A DNA stretch of 18,874 bases from CAYRML01 sp964425485 (lineage in GTDB: Bacteria > Bacillota > Dehalobacteriia > UBA4068), in assembly GCA_964425485.1 (NCBI GenBank), contig CAYRML010000024.1, forward strand, positions 1 to 18,874, in the 5' to 3' direction. The position numbers were made by a program, and so were the translations under genes. How positions within the stretch are numbered: position 1 is the first letter of the stretch; each line of letters opens with the position of its first letter. Shown one piece after another: positions 7,527 to 13,920 of the stretch. The notes beneath the pieces were generated by a model, which worked only from the letters and a program-made list of their open reading frames with translations, did not search any database and had not been told where the DNA came from.

Positions 7527-8467
7527 CAGATCGCCTCCCTCGTCAATAACGGTATAAACATATCCGAAGACCAAAATTCTCCATGATTACCTTTTTTCCC
7601 ATCTTCTACCACTTGATGTTGTCCATGATCGGCAACAACTATAACATAACCATCCCACAAACCGCATAGTTCTTGCACCATTTTATCCGTCTTTGCAATA
7701 ACAGCAAGTGCTTCTTTACTATGTGGTGCAAATTTATGGCTTGTGTCATCAATTCCATGGAAACGTATCAGCAAGAGATCGACATCCATACCTTGTTTGG
7801 CTGAAGCTAAGACCTCGTTATCTGTGGATCCGTCACTATCTTGATCGGTATTAAAACCTATATCACCACTCAAATTGATTATTTGTATGTCCCCTTCGGC
7901 AATAAATGTCTTAAGACCTTTGGATAAAGCCATATCAAAGATAGTACTGCAATACAGCAAATGATCGTTTCTGCTCTTAATCCCTGTTATATTTGGCGCC
8001 TGACCACTTACCATAGCTGCAAAGGCTACCGGAGTAATACTGGGATAAACAGTAGCGGCTTTTTCTGATTTTAAGCTGCTCATGAAAGGTATCAGCCCTT
8101 TGTCTTCGGCCTCCTGGTAACTGTCATAGCCAAAACCATCGAGATAAATAATCATTATCGGTTGATTTTTTTCGATATATTGTTGGCTCATCTGTGCTAC
8201 ATCGGTTACAAATTTAGCAGGCGGATCCAGCATAATACCTTCTAACAGAATTGGTGTTTTGCCCTTGACAGTAGCTCGGCCCATACTATCTAAAAGACAA
8301 TTTTGAGGATCGGCAAGTAAAATTGAGCTATCTGCTCCATAAAGAGCCACTTTTTGGCTATCAGGAAAGACTTTGCTCAGCGCTAATGTCTTTTCATCGG
8401 TAGAAAAAAGATCAGATATTTTCAGCTCGATATGTCCGGCATCCGAAGTTAGACAGAAATAGTACCT
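7526..8467 (-). CDS. Alkaline-phosphatase-superfamily hydrolase (3' part of a frameshifted lipoprotein gene)
   Basis: The domain belongs to the alkaline phosphatase/nucleotide pyrophosphatase superfamily, two-metal enzymes that cleave phosphate esters. Counting from the GTG at 8350, the metal and nucleophile residues are visible: Asp 71 (IIYLDGFG), nucleophile candidate Thr 106 (SITPVAF), Asp 201/202 and His 205 (GIDDTSH), Asp-His 241-242 (VADHG) and His 256 (GNHGEF). The set looks complete, so the domain should be active if made. The open frame continues upstream of 8350 without a stop or ribosome binding site, joining in the -1 frame to the lipoprotein leader at 8449-8616. The joined product would be about 363 residues, exported and lipid-anchored. 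An internal start at 8350 would give an unexported enzyme and has no Shine-Dalgarno. It is coupled by a one-base overlap to the downstream gene. Confidence 0.75.
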   Translation of the reverse strand, partial: RYYFCLTSDAGHIELKISDLFSTDEKTLALSKVFPDSQKVALYGADSSILLADPQNCLLDSMGRATVKGKTPILLEGIMLDPPAKFVTDVAQMSQQYIEKNQPIMIIYLDGFGYDSYQEAEDKGLIPFMSSLKSEKAATVYPSITPVAFAAMVSGQAPNITGIKSRNDHLLYCSTIFDMALSKGLKTFIAEGDIQIINLSGDIGFNTDQDSDGSTDNEVLASAKQGMDVDLLLIRFHGIDDTSHKFAPHSKEALAVIAKTDKMVQELCGLWDGYVIVVADHGQHQVVEDGKKGNHGEFWSSDMFIPLLTREAI

Positions 8468-8616
8468 TTTCCCTGCTCGTTGCTACTTGCTGTAGTAACT
8501 TCATTATCACAACCAACAAGAGCAAGAGCTAATAAAAAGAAGCTTAAGGCTATAACAATCCTCTTGGGTTTTTGTATCTTTTTATTAGGCATATTTGTAT
8601 TAAAAAATCGCAACAT
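8449..8616 (-). CDS. Lipoprotein signal leader (5' part of the phosphatase-like gene)
   Basis: ATG 8616, preceded by AGGTGA, opens a 55-codon frame with a basic region, a hydrophobic core and the lipobox LVGC, followed by a Ser/Thr/Asn-rich tether. It ends at TAA 8451-8449. The lipid-modified Cys would be residue 36. On its own it makes no functional protein. In the -1 frame the coding sequence continues directly into the phosphatase-like domain, so this is the export signal of that gene. The frame change coincides with GGGAAAA (minus strand, 8473-8467). It follows the S-component stop codon by 9 bases. Confidence 0.7.
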   Translation of the reverse strand: MLRFFNTNMPNKKIQKPKRIVIALSFFLLALALVGCDNEVTTASSNEQGKGTISV

Positions 8617-8625
8617 TAACTTCAC

Positions 8626-9219
8626 CTATTCCTTTTCCGTAGTAACGATTTGTCTTTTACTTGTTTTAGGGCGCAGATGGTATTTGTCGAGTAATTGCAG
8701 CAGCTGCCAGGCCAACAATCCACCTACCCCCCCAGATAATGCCGCTACCGCCAATGTCAACAGCAAAAATATCAGCGGCAAACGGAAAAAGATAAAATTA
8801 ACTACAAATGTCCCTGTTATATTAGCCAACAATCCGGCAATAAAAGCACAAGATCTACAACAAACACGATGCCCTATCAGAAGCAGACCTAGATCCATTA
8901 TTATGCCGGGTGCTGTATAACTAGCCAAAGTAAGTATACCATGAGAGCCGATCACCCCCGTAAACATTACAACCAAGGCCTGGATAAGGCCTATCAAAGT
9001 GGCTGTGCCGTATTTGCCTACCAAACCAAAACCCACTACTAACCATAGCATATATAGACCACCGGCCAGAGCACCTGCCGGTATCATTAAAGGACCGCTG
9101 ACCAGATGAGCAATCGGAACAATTATTGGTTTCAAGACAATTCCCAGTGTAGCCATCACAGCGATCAACACCAGATCATAAACCGTAAATCGTTGTAAAA
9201 AACCGTGCTTTTCTGCCAT
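8626..9219 (-). CDS. ECF transporter substrate-binding S component
   Basis: This 197-residue, highly hydrophobic protein has about six membrane segments, the size and topology of ECF S components, which bind the vitamin or cofactor and hand it to EcfT. Conserved-looking blocks are LKPIIVPIAHLVSGPLMIPAG, then KYGTATLIGLIQ and SYTAPGIIMDLGLLLIG. The Gly-rich layout recalls the HMP/thiamine-type YkoE proteins, but I cannot assign the substrate. The start at ATG 9219 has an unusual G-run ribosome binding site (AGGGGGGG). It is encoded with its own EcfA, EcfA' and EcfT, so this is a dedicated group I system. It is intact, unlike its exported neighbours. Confidence 0.78.
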   Translation of the reverse strand: MAEKHGFLQRFTVYDLVLIAVMATLGIVLKPIIVPIAHLVSGPLMIPAGALAGGLYMLWLVVGFGLVGKYGTATLIGLIQALVVMFTGVIGSHGILTLASYTAPGIIMDLGLLLIGHRVCCRSCAFIAGLLANITGTFVVNFIFFRLPLIFLLLTLAVAALSGGVGGLLAWQLLQLLDKYHLRPKTSKRQIVTTEKE

Positions 9220-9249
9220 AAAGCCCCCCCCTAAAACAAGTAATTAGCA

Positions 9250-9846
9250 CTATTTAACAATGATACAGGAAACCTCGCTGACCCAATATTGGCGATTATA
9301 ATCTCCTTCACATTTTTGTCCCACCACCAGTCGTAAATTATAACCACTGCCATAATTCAACATTTTGCCATCCTCCGCAAAAGCAATCAGCATCGGCAAT
9401 TTTTTACTGCTGTCAGTTTCATCCATCAGCATAGCATTAACATCAATAATACTGAAAGTTGCAGTATATCCGTCAGCAGCTACTATAGTAACTTTTTGCG
9501 CCGTTGACTTAACATTTGCTAGGCCCAATAAATAGGAAAGCTTTACACCTTTATAGGTGTTACAAGCGGTTTTTGGCTCCTTGCCACAAGAAAAATATGT
9601 ATACTCAGCCACCTGATCTTTCATAGCTTTTATTTGAGACATAGTGATACTGACCTCTTTAGAAACACCCTCTCCTTTGATCAATATAGCTGTTTCGGCA
9701 TTTTTATCCGGCTTATCCGCGGCAGGATTGGTCATATCAGCTTTAGAAGCAGTTGACTGGGTCGTAGCAGACTGCGTATTCTTAACAGGATTATCTTTTT
9801 TTATATTTTCTAGATTAGTATCTTTAGTGGTCGTTTTTACTGTCAT
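9250..9846 (-). CDS. Sulfite-oxidase-like-fold domain (3' part of a frameshifted lipoprotein gene)
   Basis: The first 50 or so residues are a low-complexity Lys/Thr/Asn/Ala tether. The remainder matches the small molybdopterin-binding-type fold: TYFSCGKEP, then YKGVKLSYLLG, VAADGYTATF and NLRLVVGQKCEGDYNRQYWVSEV. The Cys in FSCGKEP sits roughly where the Mo-ligand Cys of sulfite oxidases would be, and three more Cys follow, so cofactor or metal binding is possible. The ATG at 9846 lies inside the upstream lipoprotein frame and lacks a ribosome binding site. Removing one A from the A5 run at 9833-9837 fuses the two frames into one lipoprotein of about 260 residues. It ends 30 bp before the S component. 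Confidence 0.7.
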   Translation of the reverse strand: MTVKTTTKDTNLENIKKDNPVKNTQSATTQSTASKADMTNPAADKPDKNAETAILIKGEGVSKEVSITMSQIKAMKDQVAEYTYFSCGKEPKTACNTYKGVKLSYLLGLANVKSTAQKVTIVAADGYTATFSIIDVNAMLMDETDSSKKLPMLIAFAEDGKMLNYGSGYNLRLVVGQKCEGDYNRQYWVSEVSCIIVK

Positions 9847-10027
9847 CCAATAAGATCTTATTATCCGTTACAGTATTATCGGTGACAGATTTTTCTTGAT
9901 CATCGGCTACAATTTGCTGTTGTAAAGGTGCTTGAGCAGATATATCGGCCACTGAATTTTTTTCAGTACAGCCCCCTGCAAAACAGAGCATTGACAACAT
10001 GCAAAAAATAATCATAAACTTTTTCAT
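9824..10027 (-). CDS. Lipoprotein leader and tether (5' part of the 9250 gene)
   Basis: ATG 10027 follows AAGGAGA at 5 bp. The 67-residue product has a classic lipoprotein signal ending in the lipobox AGGC (Cys 20), then an Asp/Gln/Thr-rich tether and stop. The tether composition continues in the overlapping frame at 9846. The overlap region contains an A5 run, so the two frames are best read as one gene with a one-base insertion. Confidence 0.7.
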   Translation of the reverse strand: MKKFMIIFCMLSMLCFAGGCTEKNSVADISAQAPLQQQIVADDQEKSVTDNTVTDNKILLDDSKNDH

Positions 10028-10433
10028 AATGTCTCCTTAGATCGCCGGGTGTACCGTCGGGCGCATAATAGATCCTTTGCTCATTAACACCAAAAGCATC
10101 AAATACTACCTTATTATAACCGTCAGTAGCTTTGGCTTCCATATTAAAGGCAGACGATGTGACATCAGCACCCAAAGCAACCAAGACAGTTTTCAGATTA
10201 AGGCCGGAAACAGCCCTATAGACATAATTGGGTGTGCCATGATTATCATACGAGGAATAAAGTACATCCTGCTGCCAAGCGGTGCTGCCGCCCAATTCAC
10301 GAGGAATCAGACTGTCATCAGCCTTCAAAGCATCCAGATTGGACTTAATAAGATAATAAAAATTATTCTGGAAATTAACTCCATTTGTAATTCCTTGTCC
10401 ACCTATTACTAAGCCGACATCAGAGGGAGTCAA
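9963..10433 (-). pseudogene. Truncated sulfite-oxidase-like-fold protein
   Basis: The readable domain starts with TPSDVGLVIGG and shows the pattern VYRAVSGLNLKTVLVALGA, then KATDGYNKVVFD and RIYYAPDGTPG, again the small molybdopterin-binding-type fold seen twice more in this operon. The C-terminal 30-40 residues expected after the YYAPDG strand are missing: the frame runs straight through the ribosome binding site of the next gene (CTAAGGAGACATT) and overlaps its start by 65 bases. The 5' end is also broken, since the signal peptide at 10504 is in another frame. With both ends damaged this is probably a decaying gene, possibly trimmed by an internal deletion. Confidence 0.55.
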
Positions 10434-10504
10434 TGTAGACAGATCACAAAAATACTTAATCCTAATGCTAGTTTGTTTTTTGCTAATTTTTTTGCAAAAT
10501 TCAT
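10430..10504 (-). pseudogene. Signal peptide fragment of the 9963 gene
   Basis: ATG 10504, preceded by AAAGGGG at 8 bp, encodes 24 residues with a Lys-rich start and hydrophobic core (LALGLSIFVIC) before a TGA at 10432-10430. The -1 frame then continues into the 9963-10433 domain. It looks like an export signal separated from its domain by one lost base, probably around 10435-10445. Confidence 0.5.
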
Positions 10505-10803
10505 TACTTATGCCCCTTTAATATTAATAAATAATTGCATAAATCATTCTTTGTTGAGAATATTTATGGCAAAAAATAAACAGTTTATTATTAAAACTAA
10601 GCAAAATGCTTTTAAAAAAACTTTCTTCTACACAATCAGTTTACTTATGATGTAAAAGCATATATCTTCTGATAAAATACTCTCCCCGCACAGAGAGATT
10701 AGAACCGTAAATTATGTCCAACTCACCTATCAACCATTTGAAAATCAAAAATTTCTTTGATGTTATTAAATGTTTACAATCCTTTATTATATTATCCTTG
10801 CTT
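10505..10803 (-). other. Long AT-rich leader of the ECF operon
   Basis: About 300 nt of predicted untranslated leader separates the promoter start (near 10803) from the first operon ATG at 10504. It is very AT-rich apart from one hairpin (CTCTC/GAGAG, 10680-10697). I compared it by eye with common riboswitch cores (TPP, cobalamin, FMN, purine, preQ1, THF, Moco) and recognised none. A 65-codon open frame here starts inside the promoter and is not supported. Confidence 0.35.
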
Positions 10804-10809
10804 GAAAAC

Positions 10810-10838
10810 AATATAAGTGATACTCCATATTTTGTCAA
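10810..10838 (-). promoter_or_regulatory. Strong predicted promoter of the ECF operon
   Basis: On the minus strand a perfect TTGACA (10838-10833) is followed after exactly 17 bp by TATATT (10815-10810), five of six matches to the -10 consensus. Transcription would start near 10803 and run left through the whole ECF operon. Confidence 0.6.
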
Positions 10839-10949
10839 CCCTTATTTTTGTACCAATTATGTTACATGATTAAAAAATGGTTAGTTTATTAGTAAACCGT
10901 ATGTAATGAATTGTATAAATAAATAGAGGTTAAGATTTTTTACTTTTCG

Positions 10950-10966
10950 TTAATCATAATGATGAA
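10950..10966. promoter_or_regulatory. Imperfect 17-bp palindrome resembling a Fur-family box
   Basis: TTAATCATAATGATGAA is an 8-1-8 inverted repeat with one mismatch. Its core matches 11 of 14 positions of the 7-1-7 Fur consensus. It lies over 100 bp upstream of the predicted ECF promoter, too far for simple repression, and in AT-rich DNA such matches arise by chance. Confidence 0.2.
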
Positions 10967-11077
10967 TACCCCTCTATATTATTTTTATTATATGTTGCTT
11001 ACTCGTTTCTTACTAAATATCACTGCAAACAACTTATAAGCCTCACGCCAACACCAATAATAACCACATTATGCAGC

Positions 11078-11129
11078 TGTTGCAGAGGCAGGATTTGAGC
11101 CCATGACCCTCAGATTTCGAAGTATGATC
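11078..11129 (-). repeat. tRNA 3'-half-like remnant
   Basis: Read on the minus strand, the segment has the layout of a tRNA 3' half: an anticodon-arm-like region, GGGTCAT variable loop, a T-arm with loop CTCAAAT, an acceptor strand and a CA end. By eye it is closest to Met-type tRNA 3' halves. The T-stem is imperfect (three of five pairs) and no D-arm or 5' acceptor strand follows, so it is not a functional tRNA. Such pieces are left at integration sites in tRNA genes. Confidence 0.4.
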
Positions 11130-11195
11130 TTTGTTTATTACAATCATTAATAACCTACTATAACACCCGTTATTACAATATTGTGGACATTATAA

Positions 11196-11492
11196 TCAAC
11201 TAGGGGTAGCAAGACTCTTTTCTTCGATTTTTTCAATCTTTCGGTTACGAAAATATAAAAAGATATCAATAAATACCATTGATAAATTAATAATATAGAA
11301 ATATATCACATAATCTCCCGGGAAATAAACAAGTTTATTAGTAATTCCGAATACATAAGCTGAAACAAGAAACCACAAAAAAACAATACTTTTACCTTTT
11401 GTGGAACGAGATTTATAAGAACGGTAAATAGAAGCCGGCCATGAAGCAAAAAAAGATAACAACATCCCCAATTCTAAAAAACTCATGATCAT
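11196..11492 (-). CDS. Small PQ-loop-type membrane protein
   Basis: This 98-residue protein has three hydrophobic segments, and the first carries SWPASIYRSYKSRSTKGKS, the PQ-loop/SemiSWEET-like signature in which the helix-kinking Pro is followed by a basic RSTKG turn. Such half-transporters usually work as dimers; the substrate is unknown. ATG 11492 is preceded by AAAGGGGA at 8 bp. A Lys/Glu-rich tail ends the protein. It lies alone between two tRNA-3'-end-like fragments, which may mark it as part of an inserted segment. Confidence 0.65.
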   Translation of the reverse strand: MIMSFLELGMLLSFFASWPASIYRSYKSRSTKGKSIVFLWFLVSAYVFGITNKLVYFPGDYVIYFYIINLSMVFIDIFLYFRNRKIEKIEEKSLATPS

Positions 11493-11616
11493 AAAAAAAA
11501 TCCCCTTTCTAATTTCTATTTCATAGAGATACTATACCCAAACCATACATATACCTTGTATAAAAGGGTCTTTTTTTGATGAAATACTATTAATCAATTT
11601 TAATTGAAATAACCCG

Positions 11617-11678
11617 AGAAAAGCTGCCCAAATGGCTTGCTATATGTGAAGAACACATGGCGAGCGCTAAGCTTTTCT
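11617..11678. ncRNA. Candidate structured RNA element
   Basis: Three nested helices stack in 62 nt: AGAAAAGCT (11617-11625) with AGCTTTTCT (11670-11678), GCTTGC (11635-11640) with GCGAGC (11660-11665, one G-U pair), and ATGTG (11644-11648) with CACAT (11654-11658) around an AAGAA loop. It lies in gene-free DNA, about 125 bp upstream of the PQ-loop gene. No U-run follows, so it is not a simple terminator. Strand and function are unknown. Confidence 0.3.
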
Positions 11679-11737
11679 GCAGTGCTTGTTTCAGTAATCT
11701 TACCTTATAGCTGACCCAGTTTTGCTAGGTAATAAAC

Positions 11738-11772
11738 AAAAAAAAGCGCCCAGCTTTTCAACTAAGCGCCTT
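11738..11772 (-). terminator. Terminator of the SDR transcript
   Basis: On the minus strand an 11-bp stem (11772-11762 with 11753-11743, including G-U pairs) closes an 8-nt loop and is followed by a T-run reaching 11738. It lies about 135 bp after the SDR stop codon and faces that gene. Confidence 0.7.
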
Positions 11773-11779
11773 CTATACA

Positions 11780-11806
11780 TGGTTACAGAGAGAGGATTTT
11801 GACCGC
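11780..11806 (-). repeat. Second tRNA 3'-end-like fragment
   Basis: On the minus strand it reads GCGGTCAAAATCCTCTC then TCTGTAACCA: a T-loop-like GGTCAAAATCC and an ACCA end. It aligns by eye with the 11078-11129 fragment in the same orientation (shared CAGAG and GGATTT cores on the plus strand). No tRNA body is present. Confidence 0.35.
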
Positions 11807-11905
11807 TTACTTTAAGTTATAATAAACGAAAATAAAGAAGTGCGTTCCCTGAACAGGACACACTCTTTAACTCTGTATCTGTATAGGATATAAAAATTTT
11901 AATTC

Positions 11906-12685
11906 TTAATCCACTTCATCAATCCATTTTTTTAATCCCAATCTTCCAATTCCGGCAGAATAACCGCCATCGATTTGAATATCCTCGCCAGTTATAAACT
12001 TGCAATCATCAGCTGCTAAAAAATGGGCTAAGGCCGCCACCTCTTCCGGTTTGCAAGGACGTCCGAGAGGCCAACAATATTTAGCCATTTTCAATTCGTT
12101 CTCACAGCCCTCTTGATACAACATAGGAGTGTCTATACTGGCGGGACAAATTGCATTCACTCTGATATTGCGATCTGCCAATTCAAGAGCAACAGTTTTT
12201 GTTAAACTGTTGATAGCTCCCTTAGAAGAATTATAAGCAGCATAGCCGGGGAAAGCCTGCACTCCGGCATTCGATGATATATTAATGATAGCTGCACCGT
12301 CAGGCATATATTGAACTGCATGCTTAATGCCATAAAAATAGCCAAAAAAGTTAATATCGAACAATTTTTTTGCCTGATCTGAATCTATATCTTGGATATC
12401 GGCTTCGGGAATGATGATTGCCGCATTATTGACGAGGATATCGATTCTACCATGGCGTTCAGACACCCCTCTTAATAGACTTTGCACCTGTTTTTCATCG
12501 CTGACATCTGTTTTCACAAAAGTAGCACCTATACTTTGAGCCACTTCTTCACCTTTACCATTACTGTCTCTGCCTGCCATAACAACTGTTGCACCTGATT
12601 CGGCAAACCTCTTGGAAATAGCAAAACCTACACCTTGCTGAGCACCTGTAATTACAGCAATTTTTCCCTCTAAAGAAAAAAACAT
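11906..12685 (-). CDS. Short-chain dehydrogenase/reductase (SDR), 3-oxoacyl-ACP-reductase-like
   Basis: This is a classical 259-residue SDR with a Rossmann fold. Motifs in order are TGAQQGVG for the nucleotide (14-21), NNAA (about 86-89), the catalytic Ser in NISS (about 136-139), the Tyr and Lys in YNSSK, and ICPASIDTPM after the active site. The acidic/basic pattern after the second strand (AGRDSNG) would suit NADP. It ends with the usual ITGEDIQIDGGYS. These proteins reduce ketones or oxidise alcohols; the substrate is not assignable. ATG 12685 is preceded by GAAGGTG at 6 bp. It is monocistronic with its own terminator. Confidence 0.88.
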   Translation of the reverse strand: MFFSLEGKIAVITGAQQGVGFAISKRFAESGATVVMAGRDSNGKGEEVAQSIGATFVKTDVSDEKQVQSLLRGVSERHGRIDILVNNAAIIIPEADIQDIDSDQAKKLFDINFFGYFYGIKHAVQYMPDGAAIINISSNAGVQAFPGYAAYNSSKGAINSLTKTVALELADRNIRVNAICPASIDTPMLYQEGCENELKMAKYCWPLGRPCKPEEVAALAHFLAADDCKFITGEDIQIDGGYSAGIGRLGLKKWIDEVD

Positions 12686-13055
12686 AATAACACCTTCTTT
12701 ATTAATTTATATTTTAAAATATTCTTTATATTATTATCCTAGATAGTATTATAACATTTAACGTATATTAATTGATTGTAAAAAACAATCCTCCAATTAG
12801 CCGTTCTATTGACCTTTTTGTAAAATAAAGGCTTTAATATGCTAATAAAGATTTGTCTTCATTTCTGCACTAATATTAGAGAATAAATATTAATCTTACT
12901 CCTCATATAATTTGCTCTGCTGTGTATTTTTTCTTGCTCATATTTTATCATAATTGTTTCTAAACTTAAAATCTGGAGCAACTTCATGGGGTCATGCCAA
13001 CACATTTCCTTCACATAAAACATAAAATAATACCATAATAAACTGCCTGGAAGGA
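12686..13055. other. Divergent intergenic region, SDR/cupin
   Basis: It is AT-rich and holds no supportable gene. The only promoter-like pair I can point to is TTGACC (12809-12814) with TTTAAT (12833-12838) after 18 bp, on the plus strand, which would give the cupin gene a leader of about 210 nt. A 77-codon minus-strand frame across 12859-13092 overlaps the cupin start and lacks a ribosome binding site. Confidence 0.35.
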
Positions 13056-13664
13056 ATGAGCAAATTGTATAAATTACCCCAAACATGTCCACATCCCTGG
13101 TATATTAACAACCATATGTGCAATCATGTAAACATGTGTGATAAAATATGGCACTGCCCTTACTTTTCATACATGTCAATATTTAGCCCCCAATTATGCA
13201 AAAATTGCCCTTGTAATCCCCCTAATATTGATCAAAATACCGCTTCTATGAGATTAATGGATTATGGACCTAACCCATTTGTGGTTAATATTGAAGAAGC
13301 AACAAAACAAAACAATAATTTTCGTACAGCTTTATGGACAGGAACCCATTTACAACTTACCTTGATGAGCATTGGTGTGAGAGAAGATATTGGTTTAGAA
13401 GTCCACCCCTATCATGATCAATTCATACGTCTTGAACAAGGTCAAGGAATTGTTATGATGGGGGACTATCCAGACAGACTGGATTTCAGAGCCTGTGTCA
13501 GCGATAATTATGCATTTATTATACCAGCTGGCAAATGGCATAATTTAATTAATACGGGTTGTACACCAATTAAATTATACTCTATATATGCACCGCCTCA
13601 GCATCCATTTGGCACTGTTCACAAAACTAAAGAAGATGCTGAAGAACACCACGGGGGTTACTAA
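13056..13664 (+). CDS. Cupin-domain protein with Cys-rich N-terminal extension
   Basis: Residues about 90-190 form a single cupin barrel: motif 1 is G-L-E-V-H-P-Y-H-D-Q-F-I-R-L-E-x-G-Q-G (113-131) with metal ligand candidates His 117, His 120 (or Gln 122) and Glu 127, and motif 2 is PAGKWHNLINTG with His 162. The HPxxDQFIRLE form and the conserved tail YAPPQHPFGTVHKTKEDAE fit a clostridial cupin family of unknown substrate. The first 60 residues are unusual: seven Cys (11, 22, 28, 34, 48, 51, 53) plus several His, like a metal-binding or cross-linked coat-type segment. The ATG at 13056 sits only 1 bp after GGAAGGA, so TTG 13065, 9 bp away, may be the true start. A terminator follows. Confidence 0.8.
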   Translation: MSKLYKLPQTCPHPWYINNHMCNHVNMCDKIWHCPYFSYMSIFSPQLCKNCPCNPPNIDQNTASMRLMDYGPNPFVVNIEEATKQNNNFRTALWTGTHLQLTLMSIGVREDIGLEVHPYHDQFIRLEQGQGIVMMGDYPDRLDFRACVSDNYAFIIPAGKWHNLINTGCTPIKLYSIYAPPQHPFGTVHKTKEDAEEHHGGY

Positions 13665-13714
13665 AAGCTATTAGTATGAATAAAATATCGTTAACCGTGC
13701 AGTCTTAAAAACGT

Positions 13715-13745
13715 AAACACCTCAACCAATCGGCTGGGGTGTTTT
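13715..13745 (+). terminator. Terminator of the cupin gene
   Basis: A 13-bp stem with one mismatch (13715-13727 with 13732-13744) and a 4-nt loop ends in GTTTT, 50 bp after the cupin stop codon. Confidence 0.7.
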
Positions 13746-13920
13746 GCTGGCATGACATTGTATCAAACATTATATATTATATGCTGGTATGAGGTATCCC
13801 CCAAGAGTAGGTCCACTTTTAATGAGAAAAAATAATTTATCTATTACTTGAGACCTATCCCACTCTTCAGTATCTGCTTCACACTACAATCCCTTCTCAA
13901 TCAAGGTAGCCGTTATTATG

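Noticed and set aside
10505..10803. Known riboswitch in the ECF leader
   Set aside because: No conserved core of common classes could be recognised by eye; only a short GC-richer hairpin is present.
10641..10838. 65-codon minus-strand frame before the ECF operon
   Set aside because: It begins inside the predicted -35 hexamer and lacks a ribosome binding site; the interval is better explained as leader RNA.
11078..11129. Functional tRNA gene
   Set aside because: Only a 3' half is present, the T-stem is imperfect and no D-arm or 5' acceptor strand exists.
12859..13092. 77-codon minus-strand frame overlapping the cupin start
   Set aside because: No ribosome binding site, AT-driven composition, and it collides with a well-supported gene.
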